Of a stretch of 64,000 bases of DNA, positions 38,006-45,971 are shown piece after piece (position 1 is the stretch's first letter; the number at the start of each line of letters is the position of its first letter). The stretch spans positions 48,482 to 112,481 of the forward strand of contig JAKFYB010000005.1 in assembly GCA_021731085.1 (NCBI GenBank), read 5' to 3'. A program made the translations under genes and the position numbers. This DNA comes from Dehalococcoidia bacterium (GTDB taxonomy: Bacteria > Chloroflexota > Dehalococcoidia > DSTF01 > JACRBR01). The notes under the pieces were generated by a model. It had not been told where the DNA came from. It worked only from the letters and a program-made list of their open reading frames with translations, and searched no databases.

Positions 38006-39556
38006 CTACAATTTGTCTTTCGACGACTCCTCATCCTCCGTGTCCCGGAACTGGAACCGCCACTTCCCGATCACAATCTCGTCGCCATCCTCCAGCCCCA
38101 CCCAGTCGGCCTCATGACCCGACACATACGTCTTCCGGCTCATGCCGCCGACGTGGTGCAGCACGTAGCCACGGCCCCGAAGCCAGATGCGCGCGTGCTC
38201 CGGGGCGATACTTCCGCCGTTGTACACAAGCACGTTGCATACCCTCGGCGACGAACCGATAACGACCGGCCCCGCGCCGATCGGTATCACTCGCCCCTCG
38301 CCGCCGCGCTCTACGAGCCGCCCCGACCCATGCTCTTCTGCGACGGCCGCCGCCTTCGCATGCTCCGCCGCCTTGTACGATCCCGTGGCACGAGGAACGC
38401 CCTGCGCGGTCGCCAGACGGACGTTGGGCTCGACGACCGCCTTCTGGCGCGCCTCTTCTCGGCGGTGCGCGCGCAGTCGCCGGAAACCAACTGCCCCGCC
38501 TCCAGCTACCGCCAGCGCCGCTACGCCCAGCAGCCCGTACATGATTACATCGCTCGCGCCATCCTCCGAGCCTGACTCCCCTGGCACTTCTGGCACGGCC
38601 TCCGGTTCGCTTTCGTCAGGTGACGCCGCCAGGACACCGCGCTGGAATCGCCCCACCGCCGACGCCGGCGTCGTGCCTACAAACGCTATCACCTGGGCTG
38701 AGCCTTCGCCCGCGTCCGCTGGCATGGTGGCCATGGCTGTCACGACGTACTGGCTGCGCAGTAATGTCGACAGCTCTCCGTATACTTCGCCGATCGTTCC
38801 GGTTGTTGCCTCGCGGTACGCGCCTCGCGTCATATCAGCAATTTGTTGCAGGTAGACCGGATCCGACAGATCGCCGAATGCGATTGGATAGACCGGGATC
38901 CCCGACCCACTCGCGATCGCCTGCGAGACCTCGCTCGTCGCGTCCGATGCCTGTGTGTCATTTTCGCCGTCTGACAGCAGGACAACAGACGCCCGCGAAC
39001 CGTCGGCGGCCGCCGAGGCAGCAAGGAACGTACTCACCTGCACAGCCTCAAAGAGCGCCGTGCCACCGACCGCCTCAAGGTTCGCGATCGCATCTGATAG
39101 GGCGCCTTTGTCCTCCGTCAGCCCCACCACCGGGGTCACTTCATCGCTAAAGGAGACCAGCGCCGCGCGGTCATTCGGACCCAGGCTCTCGATAAACTCA
39201 ATCGCCGCCGCCTTCGCGCTCGCAAGCGGCTCCCCCACCATGCTGCCTGAGACATCAATCGTGACGACGACATCGAGCCGCATGTCCTCGTCTTGCGCAG
39301 CAACAGCCTCCAGGATTTCGAGCTGCGTCCCTTCGTCGTACACCTGGAACTGCGAAGGCACGAGTCCAGCCACCGGAAGGCCGTTGCCATCGACAACAGT
39401 GACTACGGCTCGTAGCTCCGGGTACAGCGAAGCATCGAGCTGATTAATCGTGAGCGTGGCCGCTCCGTCCTGGGCGCGCGCCGCCGGTTGGAGACCAGAC
39501 AACGCGGCTGCCAGACACAGGCTGAGGGCCAACAGCGCCAACAGACGTACTCGCAT
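38006..39556 (-). CDS. Secreted VWA protein with TM and C-terminal FHA domain
   Basis: DVVVTIDVSGSMVGEPL (MIDAS), VVLLSDGEND; C-term GPVVIGSSPRVCNVLVYNGGSIAPEHARIWLRGRGYVLHHV. Confidence 0.85.
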   Translation of the reverse strand: MRVRLLALLALSLCLAAALSGLQPAARAQDGAATLTINQLDASLYPELRAVVTVVDGNGLPVAGLVPSQFQVYDEGTQLEILEAVAAQDEDMRLDVVVTIDVSGSMVGEPLASAKAAAIEFIESLGPNDRAALVSFSDEVTPVVGLTEDKGALSDAIANLEAVGGTALFEAVQVSTFLAASAAADGSRASVVLLSDGENDTQASDATSEVSQAIASGSGIPVYPIAFGDLSDPVYLQQIADMTRGAYREATTGTIGEVYGELSTLLRSQYVVTAMATMPADAGEGSAQVIAFVGTTPASAVGRFQRGVLAASPDESEPEAVPEVPGESGSEDGASDVIMYGLLGVAALAVAGGGAVGFRRLRAHRREEARQKAVVEPNVRLATAQGVPRATGSYKAAEHAKAAAVAEEHGSGRLVERGGEGRVIPIGAGPVVIGSSPRVCNVLVYNGGSIAPEHARIWLRGRGYVLHHVGGMSRKTYVSGHEADWVGLEDGDEIVIGKWRFQFRDTEDEESSKDKL

Positions 39557-39671
39557 AGATAGTGTCCAGCGTACAAGGGCGGGTTGGATTGTTGCGAGCC
39601 TCACGCGGGCATCGACGGCCCAAACGTCAACATTGCGTCAACTTTTTGCCGTGAGCGTCTGGGGCCCCTCG

Positions 39672-40808
39672 TCAGGGCGCATCGTCGTTCGTGAGGATGA
39701 GTGTGCCAGCTGCGTGGAACATGCCGCCGACGCCGTGCGCGATGCTCGTCCGAACGTTCGGAAGCTGTGCCGCTGCTTCCCCTCGGAGCTGTCGCATCGA
39801 CTCCTGGATCGCGAACATGCCGTACATGCCCGTGTGCGTGTAGCTCAGGCCACCGCCGTTGGTGTTCAGCGGGAAGTCGCCTCCCGGTGCCGTCCGCATC
39901 TCTTCGAAGAACGGCCCGCTCTCGCCCTTCCCGACGAAGCCCAGCGCCTCCAGTGCGAACATTGGCGTGTGCGCAAACGCGTCGTAGAACATCGCGTGGT
40001 CGATGTCCTTGTGGGCGATCTTCGCCTCGTCGAATGCCAGCTTGCCCGACACCTTGAATGCCCGCGACTCCGTGAAGTCGTGCATCATCGAGATCATCGA
40101 GTGCTCGGTCGACTCGCCCGTGCCCATGATATACACCGGCTTCTTCGGGAAGTCCTTCGCGCGCTCCGCTGACACGACGATCAGGGCACCGCCACCATCC
40201 GTCACAAGGCAGCACTCGAAGAGGTGGATCGGGTATGCGATCATTCGCGAATTGAGTACATCCTCGACCGTGATTGGATCGCGCATCATCGCGCGCGGGT
40301 TCTTCTCCGCCCACCGGCGCGTTGCGACCGCCACGGACGCGAGTTGTTCGTGAGTCGTGCCGTACTCGTGCATGTGGCGCAGGATGGGCACCGTAAAGCG
40401 CGTCGGCGGTCCGGCAACACCGAACACTTCTTCGAACTGCGACCCGACGTTCTGCGGCGCGCGTCCCCAACCCGACATTCCGACGCGCGAGCGCCCGCTC
40501 TCGCCGTGCGTGATCAGCGCCACGCTGCAGAGCCCCGCCTTGATCGCCGCCGCAGCATGACGCACGTGCAGCATGTACGAACAGCCGCCAACGCTCGTCC
40601 CATCAACATACGTCGGCGTGATGCCGAGATACTCCGCCACCTGCACCGGCGACTGACCGGCGCAGAGCACGCCGTCGACGTCGTCCTTCGTCAGGCCAGC
40701 ATCTGCGAGCGCGTTGAACGCCGCTTCAGCGTGAAGCTGGATCGCTGACTTGTCCGGCTGGATGGCGACGCTGTCCGTCTCCGCCGCGCCAACGATGGCC
40801 ACACTCAT
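39672..40808 (-). CDS. Thiolase family protein / acetyl-CoA acetyltransferase-like
   Basis: MSVAIVGAAETDS; GVLCAGQSP; VGGCSYMLHVRHAAAAIKAGLCSVALITHGES. Confidence 0.88.
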   Translation of the reverse strand: MSVAIVGAAETDSVAIQPDKSAIQLHAEAAFNALADAGLTKDDVDGVLCAGQSPVQVAEYLGITPTYVDGTSVGGCSYMLHVRHAAAAIKAGLCSVALITHGESGRSRVGMSGWGRAPQNVGSQFEEVFGVAGPPTRFTVPILRHMHEYGTTHEQLASVAVATRRWAEKNPRAMMRDPITVEDVLNSRMIAYPIHLFECCLVTDGGGALIVVSAERAKDFPKKPVYIMGTGESTEHSMISMMHDFTESRAFKVSGKLAFDEAKIAHKDIDHAMFYDAFAHTPMFALEALGFVGKGESGPFFEEMRTAPGGDFPLNTNGGGLSYTHTGMYGMFAIQESMRQLRGEAAAQLPNVRTSIAHGVGGMFHAAGTLILTNDDAP

Positions 40809-40816
40809 CCTGAGAC

Positions 40817-41230
40817 TCACGCGACCCCCTGGGGCTTGAACAATGGGATTGTTATTTCGTCGGTGAGCTTCTCCCACGTCACCTCTACAGGCAGATCGAT
40901 GGGGAGGTTCTCGGGCGTCGCTTCGATGCCGACGATGTTCGTCATCATTCGCGGCCCTTCGTCGAGCTGGACGACGGCGATCACGTAAGGCGTAATGTCG
41001 TCGAAACCATACGCCGCGCGGTGATTAATAACGTAAGAGTAGAGCTTTCCTTTACCCGAGGCCGTGAACCACTCGACGTCCTTCGACGAGCAGTTCGGGC
41101 AGAAGGGCCGCGGGAAGAAGTATGCCTTCCCACACGAGCGGCAGCGCTGGATGCGAAGCTCGCCGCGGCGCGCGCCGTCCCAGTACTCCGCCGTCTCAGG
41201 CGTGGCTTGAGGTATCGGTCGTTTCGGCAT
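40817..41230 (-). CDS. Zn-ribbon/OB-fold (DUF35) protein paired with thiolase
   Basis: ELRIQRCRSCGKAYFFPRPFCPNCSSKDVEWFTASGKGKLYSYVINHRAAYGF. Confidence 0.93.
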   Translation of the reverse strand: MPKRPIPQATPETAEYWDGARRGELRIQRCRSCGKAYFFPRPFCPNCSSKDVEWFTASGKGKLYSYVINHRAAYGFDDITPYVIAVVQLDEGPRMMTNIVGIEATPENLPIDLPVEVTWEKLTDEITIPLFKPQGVA

Positions 41231-41322
41231 AGCTGCGGGGCTGAGTATGCCGCACCCATCCGTACGCGCCAGTTGACGTGAGCGTTAGGGATCGAGCGAC
41301 GCTTCTTGTAGAATCGCTTCCT

Positions 41323-42414
41323 ATGACTGCAATCTGGAAGAACGACGGCGACGGCTGGAGTCTGCTCTCGCCAGCAGGATTCCCCGATGAGGCCGCCCTG
41401 CACCGACTCATTGGCGACGAGCCACAATTACTCCCGCTCGCGGGGTCTCCCCAACTCACGGTTCTCGGCAGCGAAGTTCTGTTGGGTAACGGATACGCGG
41501 ATCTCATTGCGATTGAGCCGTCGGGCCGTGTCGTCGTGATCGAGGTGAAGCTTGCTCGCAACTCGGAGGCACGCCGAGCCGTAGTTGCGCAGGTGCTGAC
41601 ATATGCGGCCTTCCTCCGGGGAATGGATCCGGATCGGTTCGAGAAGGAAATCCTCCAGCAGCATCTCCAGAAGAGCGGTCACGTTTCGCTCGCGGACGCT
41701 GTCGCCGAAGACATCCAAGGCGCCGCATTCGATAGAGCGGTGTTCGACAGCGGACTAAAGGCAAGCCTGGCCGACGGCCGCTTCCGACTCGTGCTGGTGC
41801 TCGACGAGGCACCCCAAGAGCTCGTGCGACTTGTCGGCTACCTCGCGGTGATCGCGGAGAAGGTCATTATCGATCTGGTGACTGTTTCCTCATACGACGT
41901 GGGTAGCTCTCGAGTCTTGGTTCCCCAGAGAGTAGATCCCGAGTATCAACCTGCAGACTCGCCTCGATCCTTCGTTCAAAGCACAACTGCGAGCACCGTT
42001 GAAGGCCCTGCTGAATTCGACGAAGAAATCGCGAAGACGGACGGTGAGTTGCGTGTCCTGCTGGTTGCTTTGAGAGATTGGGCAGTGGCTCTACACGCAG
42101 AGAACGTGATTCGATTGCAGACCTACCGTGGCAAGAGTGACCTTATCACGTTGCTCCCTCGCCTGAGGCCAGATAACGCGGGGCTCGTTTGCGTCTACTT
42201 CTATCCAGAGAGAAAGAGCCTTGGCCTTGAGATGTACCGAAGTGCGTTTGAAAGGCGTTGTCCTGAAGCAATCCCTGTCATCGAGGAAATCCTCGGGGAG
42301 CCGATGTCAGCGAAGCCGTGGGTGAAGGAAAAGCTCCCCCTGTTGTACACAAGGCTGCTTCCTGCGCTCACAGACGCTTACCGCACCGCCGCGCGAGGTA
42401 GGGTCTCCAATTAA
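41323..42414 (+). CDS. Putative PD-(D/E)XK nuclease-like protein
   Basis: NGYADLIAIEPSGRVVVIEVKLARNSEARRAVVAQVLTYAAFLRGM (D..ExK). Confidence 0.65.
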   Translation: MTAIWKNDGDGWSLLSPAGFPDEAALHRLIGDEPQLLPLAGSPQLTVLGSEVLLGNGYADLIAIEPSGRVVVIEVKLARNSEARRAVVAQVLTYAAFLRGMDPDRFEKEILQQHLQKSGHVSLADAVAEDIQGAAFDRAVFDSGLKASLADGRFRLVLVLDEAPQELVRLVGYLAVIAEKVIIDLVTVSSYDVGSSRVLVPQRVDPEYQPADSPRSFVQSTTASTVEGPAEFDEEIAKTDGELRVLLVALRDWAVALHAENVIRLQTYRGKSDLITLLPRLRPDNAGLVCVYFYPERKSLGLEMYRSAFERRCPEAIPVIEEILGEPMSAKPWVKEKLPLLYTRLLPALTDAYRTAARGRVSN

Positions 42415-42422
42415 TACTCCTC

Positions 42423-43874
42423 CTACCGTTCGAGGAACCGCGCCAACGATCGCGCCGCACGGTCGACCGTCGGATACACCGCGAGCTGCGCATCGATGAA
42501 CCGCTGGCGGCCGCCGGCCACCGCACGCCACTTCGACTCGTCGAGCGAGTCCGCCTCCCCTAGCACGAAGGCCAGCGGCTTCTGCGACTTCTTCCCGATC
42601 TCGACGAAGCGGTCGACGAGCGTCACCATGCGTTCGGCCGCGTCCGGCCGTCCCAGCACCCAGTCCTCGCCCACATTCCCGATCAGTGCATCGAAGTCCG
42701 GGTGTTCCAGCATCATGTCGAGGATGCGCGCGCCCGAGAACCCGCTGCCTGCCAGGATCGACTGGTCGACCGGATTGTCGACCCAGTCCGCAAGCTGCGG
42801 TGCCTTCGCCCGCAACGCCTCACGCATCTCCGATGGCAGCTTCGGCACCGCCAGCCCCGCCTCTTCGCAGACGTCCGCCGACTGCACCGCCCGCCCACCA
42901 CCGCCGCCGACCACGCCGACACGCGGCTTCGCGGCTGGCGAGGGCGCCCGTCCTCCTGCCCTGCTGTCTGCTGTCTGCTGTCTGCTCTCGTTCCGCAGGA
43001 ACGCGAATGCGACGAGCATGTCGATCAGGTCGTCGAACGTCGTGACCTCGACCGCGCCCGCTTGCTTCAGCGCCGCCGACCAGATCTGCCGCTGCCCGGC
43101 CAGCGCCGCCGTGTGCGACGCTGCCGTCCGCGAGCCCGATGACGTGCGCCCGCCCTTCAGGATGACCACCGGTTTCCGCTCCGAGCACTTCCGAAGCGCC
43201 GCGAAGAGCTTGCGGCCATCGCGCGTGCCTTCGATATAGGCGCCGACGACGGTCGTCTCGTCGTCGTCCGCCAGGTACTCGAAGAAGTCGGCTTCTGTGA
43301 TGTCCAGCGCGTTGCCGTAGCTGACGACCTTGCTGAAGCGGAGACCGCGCGCCGCCCCGTGCAGCATTAGCTCGACCGAATTGTTGCCGCTCTGCGAGAT
43401 GAAGGCGACGCCCCCCTTCTCGCGCGGCAGGTCCGGCCGAAACGACAGCCCGCTCGTCGAGTCGAAGACACCCATGCAGTTCGGCCCGACGAGCCGTATG
43501 CCAGCATCGGCCGCCGCCTGCATCACCTTCGCCTCAAGCGCGATCGCGTCCGCCTCGCCCGTCTCCGAGAAGCGGCCCGTAAACATGATGATCGTGCGGA
43601 CGTTCTTCGTCCGGCATTGCTCAATGAGTTCGAGCACGCCATCCGCCGGGATGCACGAGATGACCAGGTCGATGTCGGTAGGCGCGGCAGCGACGGATGC
43701 GTACGCCGTTAGCCCCGCGATCTCGGGCGCCTTGAGGTTGATCGGGTAGATCGACCCCTCGAACCCGCCCTCCTTTATCGCCCTCACATAGTCATACCCC
43801 GGGCTATCGACGTTCGACGACGCGCCTGCAACGGCGACGCTCTTCGGGCGGAAGACTTCGTGTGGAATAGGCAT
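42423..43874 (-). CDS. ADP-forming acyl-CoA synthetase-like (CoA-binding plus succinyl-CoA-ligase-like domains)
   Basis: FRPKSVAVAGASSNVDSPGYDYVRAIKEGGFEGSIYPINLKAPEIAGLTAYASV; FISQSGNNSVELM. Confidence 0.88.
   Translation of the reverse strand: MPIPHEVFRPKSVAVAGASSNVDSPGYDYVRAIKEGGFEGSIYPINLKAPEIAGLTAYASVAAAPTDIDLVISCIPADGVLELIEQCRTKNVRTIIMFTGRFSETGEADAIALEAKVMQAAADAGIRLVGPNCMGVFDSTSGLSFRPDLPREKGGVAFISQSGNNSVELMLHGAARGLRFSKVVSYGNALDITEADFFEYLADDDETTVVGAYIEGTRDGRKLFAALRKCSERKPVVILKGGRTSSGSRTAASHTAALAGQRQIWSAALKQAGAVEVTTFDDLIDMLVAFAFLRNESRQQTADSRAGGRAPSPAAKPRVGVVGGGGGRAVQSADVCEEAGLAVPKLPSEMREALRAKAPQLADWVDNPVDQSILAGSGFSGARILDMMLEHPDFDALIGNVGEDWVLGRPDAAERMVTLVDRFVEIGKKSQKPLAFVLGEADSLDESKWRAVAGGRQRFIDAQLAVYPTVDRAARSLARFLER
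42961..42988 (-). repeat. Heptanucleotide tandem repeat (CTGCTGT)3CTGCTCT inside a CDS
   Basis: Period-7 tract; encodes ESRQQTADSR on the minus strand. Confidence 0.85.
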
Positions 43875-43936
43875 GTCAGTAGGTTACAGGTGACGGGTTA
43901 CTGGTTACAGGCGTGCTTGAGACCCTCTATGACCGG

Positions 43937-44308
43937 TCACCGCCGGTTGTAGAACTCGACCGACCAGCGCCACTCGCTGCCGTCGTCGGCGTTCCACCAC
44001 GCCGTTAGCACGCCCGCCTCGCCGCCCGGCAGGATGACGACGGTCCCGATGTCATTCTCCGACGGCCAGCGGTCCTCGCGGGTGACGACGCCGTCGGCTC
44101 GCGAAAGCCGTGTCATCGGCAGGTACTTCCCGTCGCGCTCGATACGGTCGGCGAAAGCGAGCCGCTGGCCATCGTCGTCGCGGACCTCGATGCGCAGCGT
44201 GTCCGGCGCCGCGTGCAGCCAGACCACGTCGTGAGCGTCGATCCGCGCGCGTGCGACAAGCAGTCCTTGCGCGCCGCCCTTCGGGTACCAGATGTCCCAT
44301 ACTTCCAT
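43937..44308 (-). CDS. Hypothetical protein
   Basis: 123-aa ORF between same-strand genes; no recognised family. Confidence 0.6.
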   Translation of the reverse strand: MEVWDIWYPKGGAQGLLVARARIDAHDVVWLHAAPDTLRIEVRDDDGQRLAFADRIERDGKYLPMTRLSRADGVVTREDRWPSENDIGTVVILPGGEAGVLTAWWNADDGSEWRWSVEFYNRR

Positions 44309-44312
44309 TCGC

Positions 44313-45437
44313 CTACTCCAGCACCAAACGCGCCGCGATCTCGACAGCGTGCTCCGGGTATTTCTCCGCGAACGCGACCAGAAGCCCGAAGCAGCCGCTG
44401 ATCATCATGTCGCCATGCGGCGTTGCGAAGTACGGCGCCAGCGATGACCCTCGGATCTTCGATCGCTGCGGCCCCGTCACCGCGACAATGTCCGGCGACG
44501 GTCTGCTGTCTGTTGTTTGTTGCTTGCTCTGTTCGGAGTAGAAGACGCCGTGCCCCTTCGAGCCGAACACTTCCTCATGCATAAGCTCGCCCGTGATCAA
44601 TCGCGACGTGAAGTCCGTGATCTGCTCCGCCGTCATCTCGCCGGTGTGATGCTCGTATAGCGAGATGATGTGCGTGCCCATCAGGTGGAAGGCCAGCGCA
44701 TGCATGTTGCCGAGATTCAGCACGAGCTGCACACGCGCATCGCTGACACGCCCGTCCTGCAGCGCACCGAGCGCCGCCGCCGGTCCCGTGTCGAGGAACA
44801 CCAGCGGTGTGTCGTCCGCATCCTGAGTCGCCGCCGTCGCCATCATCGTGCGGGCGCGCGTGAGATAGTCGGGGATCTCGTCCGGCAGCATGGCGAACGC
44901 GCGCAAATCGTTGCGCTTCTCGACGACGCGCTTCAGGTGGTCGAAGCGAAACAACCGGTCGCTGTCGCCGGGCGGCGCCGCACCGTGATCGAGGCACGCC
45001 AGCGCGATCCCGTCGAAGTGCGGCGATACATCGAACGCGGCGAGCGCAGCGCGGATCGCAGGCAGGTCGAGATCTTGCAACACGACACGATCGGCGTCGG
45101 CGATGCTCGTCGCTTCGTCATCGCTAACAACCGTGATGCCCATCGCCGCGACCTGGTCGAGATCGTCGTCGAATGTGCGCGCGGCCTCCTGCGTTGTGTA
45201 CGCTGCGTATCCCGCACGGAGGTGGTCGTCGAGCGCCCAGTGGCAGGGCCCGCCGCCCTGCGTCACGCCCGTCAGCACGACGGGTCGCCCGGCCGCCGTC
45301 GCGCGCCGGATGCGGCCTTCGGCGATCTTCGTCGCCGACGGCATGACCAGCTTGATGCAGTTCTCGACCGGCCCGCTGGAGTCGAACAGGAGGATGTCCT
45401 GCGTGCCGGTGCCCATGTCGATGGCGAGAATCTTCAC
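44313..45437 (-). CDS. DUF1786-like protein
   Basis: MKILAIDMGTGTQDILLFDSSGPVENCIKLVMPSATKIAEGRIRRA; VTQGGGPCHWALDDHLRAG. Confidence 0.75.
   Translation of the reverse strand: MKILAIDMGTGTQDILLFDSSGPVENCIKLVMPSATKIAEGRIRRATAAGRPVVLTGVTQGGGPCHWALDDHLRAGYAAYTTQEAARTFDDDLDQVAAMGITVVSDDEATSIADADRVVLQDLDLPAIRAALAAFDVSPHFDGIALACLDHGAAPPGDSDRLFRFDHLKRVVEKRNDLRAFAMLPDEIPDYLTRARTMMATAATQDADDTPLVFLDTGPAAALGALQDGRVSDARVQLVLNLGNMHALAFHLMGTHIISLYEHHTGEMTAEQITDFTSRLITGELMHEEVFGSKGHGVFYSEQSKQQTTDSRPSPDIVAVTGPQRSKIRGSSLAPYFATPHGDMMISGCFGLLVAFAEKYPEHAVEIAARLVLE
44503..44530 (-). repeat. Degenerate heptanucleotide repeat inside a CDS, same family as 42961-42988
   Basis: CTGCTGT CTGTTGT TTGTTGC TTGCTCT; encodes EQSKQQTTDSR in the same frame. 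Confidence 0.75.
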
Positions 45438-45468
45438 GCCCGAAGGTTACTGCCTTGGCGCCGAAGAA

Positions 45469-45496
45469 TGTCATTCTGAGCAAAGCGAAGAATCTT
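45469..45496. repeat. Dispersed TGTCATTCTGAGC-AAGCGAAGAATCTT-type intergenic repeat
   Basis: tgtcattctgagcaaagcgaagaatctt; resembles a widespread bacterial intergenic repeat; single copy in window. Confidence 0.5.
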
Positions 45497-45668
45497 CGTC
45501 GAGCGCCGCCACACCAACATGCGATGGCGCCACCAATTACCTCACTACGACCCAGCCGATCCTCTGTGCCTCTGCGTTTCCCGTCAAAGCGCCGGGAAGG
45601 TGGCTAGCGGCAGGGACAGGCGCGGCGCTTTGTCGCAGGGTTTTAACCTCATGCGGGGCACTTCTTAA

Positions 45669-45698
45669 TTGACACAGATTCCGACACGTACGTATGAT
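45669..45698 (+). promoter_or_regulatory. Sigma70-type promoter for giant surface protein
   Basis: TTGACA (45669-45674), 18-nt spacer, TATGAT (45693-45698). Confidence 0.6.
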
Positions 45699-45971
45699 CC
45701 CTTCACATACAGAGTAGAATTGCCCAGGGTCCGGAAACGGCCCCGCCGGCCCCGCTGAAGGTGGCACTTCGGAACGCCGGGAGCTCCATTCACGGCTCAG
45801 TTTGAAGCAGGGACGCTGCGCACCGCACGGAAGCGGGCGGCCAGAAGCAGAAGTGAAATCCGCCGGGGGGAGCGCGGCCAGTACTGGCGTGCGTCTCTTA
45901 GTCTGCGTCCCGCCACGCGCAGAGATGGTCACAGCTAGCGCAACGGCGCCGGAATCCGGGCGTTTGACAAC

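Noticed and set aside
45700-45971. GEMM (c-di-GMP-I) riboswitch upstream of the giant surface gene
   Set aside because: Conserved GEMM core sequence and tetraloop receptor not recognisable by eye; kept only as an unexplained leader
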